This document shows positions 9,313-22,926 of a stretch of DNA of 64,000 nucleotides, in pieces (the first letter of the stretch is position 1; every line of letters begins with the position of its first letter). The notes under the pieces are model-generated. The model ran no database searches, was not told the origin of the DNA, and worked only from the letters and a program-made list of their open reading frames with translations. The translations under genes were made by a program, and so were the position numbers. This DNA comes from Ricinus communis (Eukaryota > Streptophyta > Magnoliopsida > Malpighiales > Euphorbiaceae): contig NC_063256.1 of assembly GCF_019578655.1 (NCBI RefSeq), forward strand, positions 5,456,001 to 5,520,000, in the 5' to 3' direction.

Positions 9313-11629
9313 AGGTATTTTAATTTCCTATGCTTTGATTGTATTAGCTCATATAATACAACTAATTAATCCAATTGTTTAAGCAAATTTTTCAAGCTTT
9401 TGCTGTATGAGTGATTTGATTATAATAATTTTCTTTTTTCTTTTTCCACTGCAAATTTGGCCTCTGCAATTTCGTTCCTTTAATGCAACACTTTTGTTAA
9501 GTGAAATTTCATATAAGGCTGAGAAAATGCTTTTCTTTTTGCAAAACTTTATTAGGCCTTGCGCTCCTGTTAGTTTGATTTTTAAAAGGACAAGGGAACA
9601 TTTTGCATATCTTGAAGAAATGGAAATTGAATTGGTTGCGTTGCATTTTTCTGCTGGAAAAGTGAGATGCCCTTGGGAATCCATTCCAGGGTTAAAGTAT
9701 AGTCAAATCAAGATGTTGCTTCTAGGAAGGCTTAAGATTTTTTTTATTTTTTATTTTATTTTATTTTTATGGAGTCTCTTTTTGGGCTAAAACATTTTTA
9801 TTCTTTTCTCTGGGTTGCATGATGTGGTGGGATCGGTGAAAAGTGGTCTGAGGGACTCTTGTGATGAGGAGCCATAATTTGTTTCGTTGACATGATAAGT
9901 GGGGTTTGTAGTAGGGCCATGGAGTACCCTCTCATTATAAATGATTCCATGCTCCATTGAAACTAAAGAAAGTAAGAAATACCTGTTCTTTTTCACATCA
10001 TACTAGTATTGCTATACATTCTATACCACGTTTTTGTACCAAGTATAAACTTTTACACAGTATTTGAATGAAAGACAAGTGAATGATGGTAAAATTTTAA
10101 TAAACCAATCAAGATAATCCGCAAAATATTCCACTATTGGACTATTAATCTAATCTAACAACAGAATATTTTTTTATGTTATATTTACTCTAGCGTGTAC
10201 TCTGAACAACTTTTTCTCGTATATTTTTCCTTTTGATCAGAACTTTACTAGTAATTATATATTGCAATGAGAGTTACCGACCAAAATTTGAACAATTATA
10301 TGATTGGAGTTGGTAAAATGTGGCATGGAAATGAGAAACCAAATTGGGGGGTAGTAGTGGAGGACAAAGTCTAGTAAGAAGTTGGATGTTGATAGGGGAT
10401 GATTAGGTGGGCCCAGTCCAAAACACCGCAACAGCCATGTGCAGGTGCCACGGGAGTCTGATAGCAGGTAAGCCAAAAGATGATAAAAAGTGATGCATAA
10501 GTAGTAGGTAAGTTCGAGATTATTAATAATAGAGAATACCAACTCCGCAGCACACATAATAAGCCAAGATATCACTGGTGTCACTCTCCTTGTTCTCAAT
10601 CCCAGCTTCTGTTTGAAACAAATAAAATAAATGCTCGCCAGGATTGATATGAAAATAATGCTAAGATTTTCTGATAAAATGATGGGGTCTTGACTCTTGA
10701 TCAGAGAAAGCATTAGATGATTTCGATGATTCCAAGGTGACGAATAGAATAATGGGCGGGTTGAGGGAGTACTCAGCATCCTAAGTCATTTGCAGATTTG
10801 GTGTATTACATAAAATAATAAAATTAAGATGAAACGTTGGCTTGTCTTTAATATCAAACTCGTAAACTTCAAGTTAATGCCAGCTGCGGTACGTGCAAAA
10901 TTATTAATATATGCTCTTCTCTCCTCTCTTGTAGTGCATGATAACAGAAAGTACAAATATAATTAAATGGTTCATGCTGCCAATGTCGTAACACCCCATC
11001 CCAAAAAGAAAAGAAAAATAAATAAATAAATAACTATCCGTTATTCAAGTATGTATTTGATAAATTATCTCGTTCTTGTGCAGCTCTCAAGGACACGAAA
11101 GGACCTCTCTTCCTTCTGCCTTGATGTTGATTAATTAATTGAAGTGAAAATAATAAATAAAATTCACTAAAAATAATTCAAATACATGTACAGAGACCAG
11201 TGTTTAAAATTGAGATTAGCAGCAATATCTGAAACTTTAGAAGAAGAAGAAGAAGAAGATCACCCAACAGTTCAAAAACCATTACACAGCAACTCAAATG
11301 TCCCCATTATAGCAGGAGTTCCTTTCGCTGAGCCTCGGAAAGGCAAAATTTAATTCTCACAACTCCGTACAGAAATTTTGTAATAATGTACACAAATCAC
11401 CTAAGGATAATTTTCTTTTAATAAAAAAAAATTGTGAGATATTAGGGCACATCCCAAACTCAAGCCCAAAAACTCCCATCGACTGCTACAGTACTGCCCT
11501 CGAGTAGAAGAATAGAAACAAGAAAGATATTTTTACTATCACTACAAACAGTAAGAAGCTTCTCAGAGGACAAAAAATTTTAGAGCTCATACATAATAGC
11601 ATCACTGCCACTTTCTGGACTAATTAACT
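9313..11629. other. Intergenic region with 3' ends of the ATL and gamma-adaptin genes
   Basis: The two flanking genes converge here, so it should hold both 3'UTRs. The gamma-adaptin 3'UTR probably covers at least part of 11200-11629. A 174-codon minus-strand open frame at 10255-10779 is hydrophobic but has no recognised domain, and the DNA resembles ordinary intergenic sequence. A (GAA)n run of about six units lies near 11240-11259. No gene supported. Confidence 0.5.
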
Positions 11630-14600
11630 TCATAAATCACGAGGGAAATTGTTGATTTGTCCTTCTTCCAACATATCTTTGCCATTCATCTTGTAAGCGA
11701 TCCTTATGCGCATCACAAGTGGTTTCTGGAAAGAACATAGATTTTAACTATCTATAGCAGCAAACAAGAGAACGCAGGAAATTTGAGATACTGGTTTGGG
11801 AACAAAGTGTAATGGTAAAAGCAGTGGTGCACCCAATGATGCAAGAACATAAGTATAAAGGTGCGGCAAGCAAGCAGCAATTTTAGATTGCCACTGCCAA
11901 TTTTTTTTATATTTATAGCTCATTTGAAAACATTTTTTCTGTTTTTCTGCCACAAGGTATGAAATTTTTCATATTCCATAAAACAGGAAGGACAGGTCAT
12001 CCTTAATGAAAAATTATAACTAAGCAAACCAGTCAGGCAGACAAAGACCGTTAATTCATGTTCCCTCAGATGGTTGCCACCATAAAACAGATACACCATT
12101 CGACCAAAATGATTTTCTCAAAGCAAACATACCAACTCTCAGCTGACAATTTTCCAGAGTGACATGTCAAATCAAAGGCAAATCATGTATTGATACACAA
12201 CCTTCACTAAGGATATTATATTTACATCCAAGGAAGCGTGTAGCTGTTTAAGAAAAAAAATGATTGGCGAATCCTTTCAATGTTTGAAATGGCTTATGTG
12301 ATGCATATGGGCCAACCAGGAAGCATTATCTTCATTTTTAGGAAAGCATAAAGCCAAAAGCGTCAACTCCAGATACAGACTATGGCATAACCACATCAAG
12401 AGAAACATAATTTTCCCATAGAGAAAAACAAGGTAATTACCAGAATATTTGATATTGTACGATACATGACAATAAATGTTATGCTCCAGAATCCAAAGTT
12501 CAAACAATGTTAAAGAACATGCAAAGTCATACCTTTCCGTGTTGGCTGTTAGTTACTCTCAAATTTTGCGTGAGAGACCCATTACCACTCGCAGGTAATG
12601 TATTGCTGCTAGCCGGATCTAAGTGCAGCTGAAGGAACTGAAAGTTGATAACAAGAAAAACTCAGAACAGTATGTTGAAAGAAATGTAAGATTTCTCCAA
12701 CAAAACTGGATCAGAACACCCATACTTTTCTTTTTTCTTTTGGTTGTCTTGTAAAATTGGTTACATGAATCTCAATATAATGACAAACTGACAACCAGTC
12801 AATCAGAAACCACAGGCACTTTCTTGCATATGACAAGCTTTATATTTGATATTCTTAAGGAAAAGTGGGGAACCGAACCAGAATTCAAATGCTGGGGAGT
12901 CATTTCTCTAGTAAAAACGGATGTTCAACGCAAGCATAAAAATTTAAAAAGAAATCCTGGGAGTTACCTTTGGAACTGCTGCCTGGAAAACAAAATCGGT
13001 AAATGCGTTAGGTGATAAATTTGCAAAAGTCGCCTGTATTATTGTTGTTTGCGGGTTTCCAGGTGACTTTGAGAAATTGAATGTCATCCTCAAGTTGCTG
13101 CTCTCAAATGCAACTATAGATGGGTAAACTGTGCCATTTTCCTCTGGTCACAGGAATAAAGTTGTCACTACTTGAATATTAAACAAAAGAAAAGGCCAAA
13201 CAGATTGTCAAGTTGAACAGAAGTTGTACCATGCTTTGACGGGCTAGGGCCAAAGCCATCCAACAAATCCATCATGGGAGAAGCTCCAACTGAAGACTTG
13301 ACTTGTGCAGAAGGAAAAGGCGAGGATAGTGCATCTAATGTGGTGATAGGTGTCTGGTTATCTTGACCAGATAATAATAGGTCAGATGTAGACGAGCTGC
13401 TTTGTACAGGGGGTGTTCCAATTGACAAAAGATCTAGTAGAATATTGGTGCCGGCTTTTGGAGCCTGGTTTGAGCCTATAAATCATAGAGAGAGATTACA
13501 GCTAAAATTATTCGCATGAATGATTCACATTGAAAAAAAAGAAAATGTAACTGTCAATAGAAAGCAGTTCAACTGCAAAGCAAATTTATTCTATATAATA
13601 ACATTTAAACCAATAAACGTCGACTACCCAAAGTTTGAAAAAATATTACAAGAACTCAACGAGGCATATTATGAGAACTGTTTAGACAGAATAGAAAACA
13701 AAACCAAGGTTAAGCGCATATTCACAGAACCAAGCCCACCAAAAATTGAGCATGTTTCAATGTGAAGGTACAAACAAACTATATATTTAAACAGCATTCA
13801 ACAAGACAGAGCATGTAAAGCTAACCCACACTGACAAAACCATTTGGGTCAAGATGGCCTTACGCCCCGCTCTACACCACTACACCTACATTCAAACAAA
13901 TTGCAGAATCCAAAACTATCTAAAACTTCTGAAGTCAGAATCTAAATTTATATACTGGTATTTACTGTAAGAAATTATCTAGGCATTATGATCCACTGCA
14001 TTTTCAAGCAAGGCGGTCATTCAATCAGTATGACCTTAGAACATCTCATAGTCAACCAAATAGGAATTTAACTGAATCTCATATAATGTCTACTATGTTT
14101 CTAGGGGATAGTACAAGAGAAACAAAGATCAAATGCTGTTCACATTCATGTCACCAGGCCCTGGGATTTTGAGAATGGATGGACAATTGAAAAAAGGTTC
14201 TTAGGATCTAAAGAAGTTTGGTTTTGAAGATGATTTACACCTCAAAGTCCCAAACTAACCTGGTTGTGTTGAACCTGGCGCTAAATCAACACCCAGAAGA
14301 TCATGAAGAAAGTCACCACCAGAAGAGCTAGGAGCTGGAGCATCATCTGACAGATCAAGTAAATCTACAAGAGGAGCTGCTGAGGGCTTAGCAACTCCAT
14401 TTGGAATATTAAGTGATGCCCCACTAGAAGTTGAAACAGTTGTTGGCAATGAGCCAGCCCTCCTTCCACTGAAAGTAGCCTCATCCAAGACTGGCATCCT
14501 TTCTACCAGCGCAGATCTGCATAAACTCATGTAATCTAACATTTACCCCACAAGGAACTTCTGAAGGAAAATGAGTTAGAATAGTAAAAAAATATATTAT

Positions 14601-17600
14601 TTACCTGATACTCTGGTGCTTCTCGATAATAGAATTGAACTCAAGTGACCTTTGCTGCAATTCAAGCACAAGGCTTCCTTTATTTTGAACAATTATATCT
14701 TTGACCCTCCTGGAAAATAATTCAAGCAACAATCATTTACTATTAGATTACAGATTTTCTGATATCATTCAAAGAACAATTTATTTTTTGTGTTATAAGG
14801 CCAAATAAGGACTTGTAGACTAGAGACAAAACTGAAATGTCAGAGCATATCCAGATTTTTGCAGGATAACTATAGCCAGTTACTTGTATAAAATTGTGAT
14901 ACTAGATTACAAGGTCTATTCACTTCACACTGCATACGTGGCTGTAGATGTCAAAAGCAATGTTTAATCTCGTGTATTGGGTCTAAAGATAATTTATGCA
15001 GCTTAGTGAACTGGAAATACCATCATAAAGAGTGTGTACGATTGCAAGAAGAAAAGTATTAGACTTGCTATGGAAGTAACAAACATTAACATACTGTGAA
15101 CAAGATGGGAAGCGGGAAGAGAGCTTCAATAGAGCAATTAAAGCCATTGCTTTAGTAGTAAGATCAGAGGCATGACGATTTATAGCAATCTCAACAACAT
15201 CCACAGCATCAGTCTCTGTTACCTGCTCAGAAAAGCTCAAATTAGCAGGCCATCGAAAAGGAAAGAAAAGAATTGAAGTAAATACGAACAAGAATTAGCA
15301 AACTAATAAATCAACTTCTTTTCTTTCCTCTTATTTATTCATTTGTTTTCTTTGGGTGGGGGAAAGAGGTGGCAAATGATCGATGATCTCACCCACTGTT
15401 CCCACTCTTGGCGGATCAAACCCACAAGTACAACTTAACCATTTATTGATTCTTGCAAGACATTTTATTCTTCATTCTTTTATCTTTTTCTGGGTGATGA
15501 TGGAAGAGGCTATAAGCAAATTGACATGTCCAGCCACTTTAACCATTGTAATTGAGTTCGATATATTGCTAAATAAATCTTATGCAAGTAACATTATGAA
15601 AGTATACTATACATCAGATGAATCAATGCCATTGTATGTTCCCACATGGATAAGATCATACTCACAGTTATAGTATCCTCTATGTCGAGCACCCCAACAT
15701 TGTTGACCAACAAGTCACCATATTCTCCAATGCACCAGACTGCCACTCGAACAAGGATTTCCTAATGAAAATATTTGAATAACCCTTTAGAAAACGTGAT
15801 ACAAATTCCATGCAAGACACCCTTTAGAAAACGTGATACAAATTCCATGCAAGACACCTGAATGGTCAAGCTGATAGGTTTCTAAAATACAAAACTACCA
15901 GAAGGAAAATTTGAACCTGTTCTGCTGATGCTTGAAATGCTTTGTATAGTGCCCTGACTACATATCCATGGAGATCAGAGGCATTGCTTATCACAACAAT
16001 AAGGGCGTGCCACACTTCATCTTTTACAAAATTTCCAGCCTACTAAGCATAGCACTCAGATAAGAATTTTTAAAAGTATAAAAATAAAAAATGCAGGCAA
16101 AAAGATTAACTGATGCCACAATAGTTTCAGGATTGCTCATTGATATGCTCAAAGGACTCTTTCAGGGTTTATCTTTTGACATGAATTAGCTTTAAAAGAA
16201 GCTCAAACTATTTCTTTAGAGTTCATATTTCAGCATGATTTAGCTTCAAAAGACATATTTAATCACTTCTTAATACCTCTATTTCTCATGAGTTTCTAAA
16301 ACATAGCAATTTCCAGGCTATAAGAGCATTCAAAGTTTATGGTAGCCGCTATTTTGTAAAACACATAACTGAAGCTGGTAGAATATTGAAGTCAAATTCT
16401 TGAGATAATTGGACATATCTGCATGTGCACTAATCCAGCATTCCAGAGGGCTATAGTTTAGACAAGATTGTGAACGGGACGGTGACAGAACAGAGAACCA
16501 TAGAGGATGATGCTATTCACATATCGTGCAATACGTCAAACAGAACACAATACAATCCTGTTTTAATTGATTCAAGAGAAAAAAGTAATTCCGTATTCTG
16601 ACATCTCGACTGAAATACATATAAGTTGTATTTGATGAAGCTATAAAATTCTGCTTAATTCAGAGATCCCTCATAGCAGTCATTTCCAGCCAGTATGAAG
16701 ATCAAGCTACAGATAAAAACAAATGTGCCAAACAAACTTCAAACATGCAAACAAAACTAATAAAAGAGTTGACATTCAGACTTTTACCTCAGTAAGAACC
16801 TTGAGCATCTGATCAATGTACCAGATTTTTTCAGGGGAGAACCTAAAGGACCAAAAAGCAAAAGTAAATATACTAAACATCTCAGGACACTACTTATGAT
16901 ACTCTTCATAACCAACTCTAATTGAATTCAAATGCACCCTCTCTATCTCTACTCTCCATAGATGTGGGAGGCTCATGAAAGCAATTTACTAAATATAAAT
17001 TAATATAAAACATAACTGAAAAAGAAAATGAAACAGCAATAACAGAAATTTTTATCAGAAAATTCTGCCTACCAGCTTGGAAATTGACAGTTAGATGGTC
17101 CCCAGGCAAAACACATGCATACATGGTCACTGGAAGCACTATTTAGATTCACCTACTATCTCTCTATACAAGATGAAACATGAATTCTATGCCATGTCCA
17201 AACTAAATATGAGGGTTAGCATTGTTTCCCTCCATATAGAAATGGGAGCAACCAATGCTATATCAATTGAATTGATGAAGCATATAACATATCCACTAAC
17301 AAGGGAAAAAGGCATAAATCATTTATGAATTGCACAACTTACTTTTCAACAATGGAGCAAATTTTGGCTGTAAGATCTCCCTTAAATTCTTGATCACTTA
17401 CTTCCAAATATTCAATTAGTTCTTTTGTCAAAGGCTTTACGTTGCTCTCATTCACTAGAAGATAAACAAGTTCTAGGGCTCTTTTACGGATTGAAGCATC
17501 TGAATCCTGAGAAGCAAAATGAACAAATTATTCTTAAGTTTATTCAAGGACTCACATTTGTCAGCAATAGCAACAAGAGTCAAATAAGAAAGGAATCTCT

Positions 17601-18453
17601 CAGGTTCAGCTTTAACATATCAACTGAAAATTTAAAATATAGCAACTACCAATATGTTAGAAGATGTACTGGCAGGCTAAGAGTTAACAGATAAATAGTA
17701 ATAGAAATATCAATAGGGAAGAAAAGGGAAATCAATGGAGAATAAAACGTCAATCAAAATTTAATCTTAGAGTTCAATGTTATGCCCAAGGGAAAGGCAA
17801 AAAGAAGATCTTAATATAGAAGCCCCATATTCCAAGAGCCAAAGATTCAGTATTAATGTGTCGAGTATTAGATGGCAAAACTTCCAAGAATAAGTATTCT
17901 AGAGTGAATTATTCCAAAAGCAGAAAAAAAACCCAAATTTAAAACATCTATGCATGTCTGGGAAGGTATGCACAAGAAAAAAATTGGCTCTTATAAATGT
18001 TAGACACATCAACCTATCTATGATGTATAGAGAACTAACAGAATACAGTAGAAGTCCTAAGCTCATCTTAGATTAATCTCTCCATCAGTCTTTTCTATTT
18101 CCATTCCAGTTATTTGAGCAGATTATAACATTTCAAGCACCTTCAGCACCAAAACAGCATGCAGTTTAGTGGAAAATAAGGCTTTTGCTTACATAAAGTT
18201 CGCATTAATTTCAAAATAGAGGGGCAATTCTGTTCGTGCATTTAACTTTTATTGCATAGCATCCTTTCAGTTTTAGTGTTAGCAATAACCAAATATTGAT
18301 GGATGCAATAGTTTTATTTTTCAAAGACTCTTCACTTTTCCATTAAATTAATAACAAAAGAATATGAATACTGGCACAAAAGTACATACTTTAACACATT
18401 CCAATATTGTTGCCCGATGCCTCTGTACTGCTTGAGCATCTACAGTAATGGCC

Positions 18454-18484
<31 letters not shown>

Positions 18485-21400
18485 AACAAATGTGAGAATC
18501 AATAGCAGAGCAATTAGGGTAAATAACAGAAATGAAAATCAAGGTTGTTGATCTGATAATACATAATGCGATTCATGAAATGGAACTGCAATATAGGTGA
18601 GGCACAGCACAAAAATAGTCTAGCTTCATGTCCCAAAAGGCCCTTAAAATATTTGAAAAACTTCAGATAAGTTGATTTCAACAGCATACAGCTTGGCTTA
18701 GAAAAAATAATTCAAATTGAGATATGCCATGCACAAAAATCCAACGTATAATAAGTTGAGTACCTAGATAGCTATCAAACGAAAAAAAAAAAAACACATC
18801 ACTTTTTCACAAAAATAGATGCTTGCATGCACAAAGGCTAATTTGTAACAACTAAATATAAAGTTTGAGTTGTTTCTTTCAACAGGTTCACATATTAACA
18901 GGATTATTTAGCAATATACAGGAAAAAGATAAGATCATTATATGTGAATATGGTTGGCACGAGAATACAAAAGGATCACTAAATCAACACTAAGTGAAAG
19001 AAACAAACTCATATTTCTGGCTGATAAACTTTTGTTAAATCTGGAGATATAATCATATTCTGTAGCTTGTCCTAAGAAATTTAATATAACTATCATACAA
19101 ATTTTAGTCTGTCAAAAAGAAATTTAATCCTGATTGATCAGTAAAATCATCACAAAGTTAAAACAAAAAATGTGGAAAGAACAAGATATTGAAAACAGAA
19201 TATTGTTTTTCTTTGACAAAACCTGATATTGTTGTCGCGGTTTGACAAGAATCTTCCCAAGATATTAATAGCAAGTACTCGTAAGCCACCGTTATCTTCA
19301 ATGCTCATGATAGTTTCCACACATTCATACAAAATAGCATTCCCTGCATTTTTGTTTGACTCGGTTTTTGTTGCCACCTATTAGGAAATGCCAAGCCACA
19401 AAATAAATATGAGTAACTAAGCAAATAGTCTACTCTAAAGAAACAATCTCTTCAAGGAAATGTGAAATTTGAATACACATGCAAGGTGATAATAAAGTAA
19501 TGAACCATATACGACTGCAATTACACTTATAATTAGGAACCAGAAAAAATATCAAACAATTGGAGAAAAAGTTTATCTGCTTGCATTATCTCTCCATAAT
19601 GCTTAAAAGTAATAGGCTTAATACATAAAATCACAATCCAAGAACATATTCATGTCTTAGACAGCTGATGTCCTACAATAAATCAAAATTCCCTCCAAAA
19701 TGACAGGGCAAAATACAATAAAAAGATACCCAAAAGAAATGGCAACTGACCTGTGCAAGTATATCATTCATTGCATCGCTAGCATCAGCATCTCCTTGGC
19801 CTAACATGCGCAAAAGCCGAAGCAATCTGATATGGAGAAACGGATCTGTAATGCCAGCAATGTCATACTCAGGCGCATATGGACTGTTCACAACATCTCT
19901 TAGAGTCCTGACCAAACCATCCGTGCATTTCTACACACAAATTTTTTAATCTTGTCATAATTGGAGAAAAATAATGATGAGATAAAGAAAGGTTACCAAC
20001 TAAAAGCATAGTTCTTTCCATGAAAAAAAGCCCTTGGACAATATAGCCATTTTAAAAACAGTTATGAACAGATCCTTATTTGTGCATTCCTTTCAGACAA
20101 AACAAATTGCAAAATGAGCCATGCACTAATTATAAATTATTATTATGGGGTTGTCAAGAAAAGCATCGATCTAAAATCACACTATGTATCCACAATTTAC
20201 ACACGCAACCTCTAGTCTTGAGATTTACCTAATCACTTCAACGTCAAAACTAACTCAGGTTCAAGCCTATAGGTTGCATAAGATGTACTGTGGAAGCATT
20301 TCTACAGAAAAGTATGCCTAAAGACAGTACTAATGTGACCAAGCGAATGAACTCACATTAGGCGTTTGCAGACTGCAGCACATCCCAGTGGGTTGAAAGA
20401 AAAGAAAGATGGTAAATACTTCATATAATTCTAGTAACACTATAACACAGGCCATGGGAAATTACCTTTCTGAAATATTCTAGGGCTTCCGGACTGACTT
20501 TACATAGATCTGTACAAAGTTGAATGCCTGTTATTAAGACTCCATGATGCTTTTCTTTAAGTAAGGCAGCAGCAGGATTTATGAAATTCTCTGCCAGATC
20601 AGGGACTTTCTTTATAATCCGTATGGAGCATAATGCTGCCTATATTCATCATAAAGCATTAAGTTACAAGAATGTGAGATAAAGATACAACATAAATGAA
20701 CCAAATTGCAAGATAAGCACTTTAGCACAACAGTTGTGTAACAGCATATCTTCATTAAGAAAATCCAAATATTAGATTATGACACTAGTTTTTACCAAAA
20801 AAGGTAAAAAAAGAATTTAGAAAAAAAAAAAACTCTAAACAACATGTTCAGTGAAACAAATTTTGAACCAGAGAAATCACTTTTGAGCCTCCTTTTTTTT
20901 TCTTCTCTCTCTGGCGAGAGGGGCAGGAAGTTTGATTCAGACCATTCAATACTTTTATCTTACAAGGGTTGCCACTAATTTCAAAGAGTTTCAGCATTGC
21001 AAAAATAGGGGTCTGGCTTAGAATTCTAATGGGAGCCAGGTAAAATAATCAGGATTCACACACATTGACTTAGAATTCTATTGCCGAAAAACTGTAAATT
21101 GTTCTCTCTACAAAATAAAAGTGAAAAAGTAAAAAAAGAAATCACCTTTTTGCGAATATTTGGATCCCGAAATTGCAGCAGTCTTTCCACTTCCGGTGCA
21201 AGATCACGAGCCATTTCTGCTGAACATATATTCCCCAAAGCACAAAGAGCAAGTCCGACAATATACTGGTTCGAGTGATTGAGATCTCTGTAAATGAGTT
21301 AAGGTTGCTAAAACAGGCTTTCTTTCTTTTCCATTCACTATATTGGTTATTGTAAGTAATATCAGACCATTGTGTCACAAAGTTGAGACAGATATTAAAA

Positions 21401-22926
21401 ACATGTAAATTCAAAATCAGCTCAAGAATAATATAAATTGGATACTGTTTTAACGAGTTTGTGACCAACATTAGAACTTCTTGTCTTTCATCAAGAAGTA
21501 ACATGAGGCCAAGATATCCTATTCTCTTCTCTGGAAATCCAGCTGACGCAATCAACTTCAGGCACTCCATCTGACCAAAATGTGTTGGATAACCAAGCAT
21601 GTGAATAAACATGAGCTTGGCCAGGTTACGGTGTCTGTAATCTTGATCATTTTCATTAATTGCAGCACGAATAGCAGCACACTCTTTTCTTACAACAGCA
21701 CGTTCCTCTGCAGCAGTTTTACAAGCACGTATTGCCCGAATCATGTCCCTGCACAGTAGTATAAAAAGGCCCAACTTCATGGTTAGGTCTATCAACCAGC
21801 ATCAATGATATGTATAATTTGGCAGGTTGCTTCAATCTTTTAGCAAGTAATGACCAAAAGTCCCCATTTGACAGTAATAATGAAGTAAAGATGGAGAATC
21901 GCATATGAGAAAGGGTTATATATAGTAGATAAAACTAGGGACTGATCCCTCCAGTGCTGGTGCCACCAAGATCAGTTTACTCATAAGACATAAATGGAAA
22001 GAGAAAAAATATAGGTAAAGTAAAATTCTCTAATTAAAACCCTTTTTCCTGAACCTCGCGTACCAAATAAAATGGACGATTTCCTTTCCTTTCTTCTTAA
22101 CTACTAACAGCACAAAATTCACTCCCTTCCCGTAATAAAATAGTTGTTTCCTTTAATCCCAACCAAAAAGAGGTAATCAAAGTATCAAACATATTGATAA
22201 CAAAAATCTAACATTGACATTGACTAGCCTCCCAATTATCTCTTTGCAAAATGTTCTATCTTGTATAACACACAAAACAGGCTAAACACACTAAGTTTTG
22301 TATCTCAGGTCAAGATCTCGTAAGTGCTTTGCAATTCCTAAAACCAATCTTGATATAAGAAAAGCTTTCTTTTGAACATTGATAATACTGTGCAATTCCT
22401 CCATGAACCTACATCCTGTATCATCAGCTAATTTAGAATACTCTACTTCACCATTAGTTACTCGATATCTACCATTGAATCAGTATATCTATAAAATCAA
22501 TTTAAAAATACGGTTCCAATATTATATAAATTGCTAATCACTTTAAAGCAGTCTAAAATTACTCATTCTACTTCCATCAAAATACATACTCTAAATTTGA
22601 AAATAGTTTATTATATGCCTAACACTTGACTTCATGCATAGTAAATGCCACATTATACCTCCACATCTAGATTAAGAACATAAATAAAATTCAAGCTCTT
22701 AAAATCCTAATCATAAAGCGGCATTAAACTTTTAGTCTCAGTTAGGGCAATGAAATTAAAAACTCGAATTGCAAAATTGCAAGCTCACCCTCCCAATCAG
22801 ATTAAAGAAAAAAAAATGAAGAAAGTGAATAATTGGTAACCTGATCTAATAGTACAGAAATGGAAAGAGTAAGATTGGTTTTAATTGAACTCACCTTAGA
22901 CGCGTACCGGACGAGAAGGGATTCAT
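11630..22926 (-). CDS. AP1G: AP-1 complex subunit gamma (gamma-adaptin)
   Basis: Large subunit of the AP-1 clathrin adaptor, which sorts cargo at the trans-Golgi/early endosome. Coding exons (minus strand): 22895-22926, 21446-21748, 21146-21287, 20466-20639, 19751-19930, 19223-19377, 18390-18480, 17343-17506, 16788-16842, 15917-16039, 15666-15761, 15095-15222, 14605-14709, 14260-14516, 13230-13475, 12968-13143, 12533-12637, 11630-11725. All junctions are GT-AG and the sum is 2628 nt, giving 875 residues, the usual length. The protein starts [18 protein letters not shown]. The trunk of adaptin helical repeats covers about 1-580 ([20 protein letters not shown] is clear). The hinge at about 583-755 has DLLDL and LLDLL clathrin-box-like motifs. 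The ear domain (about 756-875) ends NNFPRDL. No breaks seen. Two Arabidopsis paralogues exist; I cannot say which is closer. Confidence 0.97.
15783..15856. repeat. Perfect 37-bp tandem duplication in gamma-adaptin intron 10
   Basis: The 37-base unit beginning CCCTTTAGAAAACGTGATAC occurs twice in a row without a mismatch (15783-15819 and 15820-15856). It lies wholly in the 155-bp intron between the exons at 15917-16039 and 15666-15761. Perfect identity suggests a recent event. Confidence 0.95.

Noticed and set aside
10255..10779. 174-codon minus-strand open frame with hydrophobic stretches
   Set aside because: No recognisable domain, no splice context, and an overlapping 60-codon frame in the same DNA; composition fits intergenic sequence.
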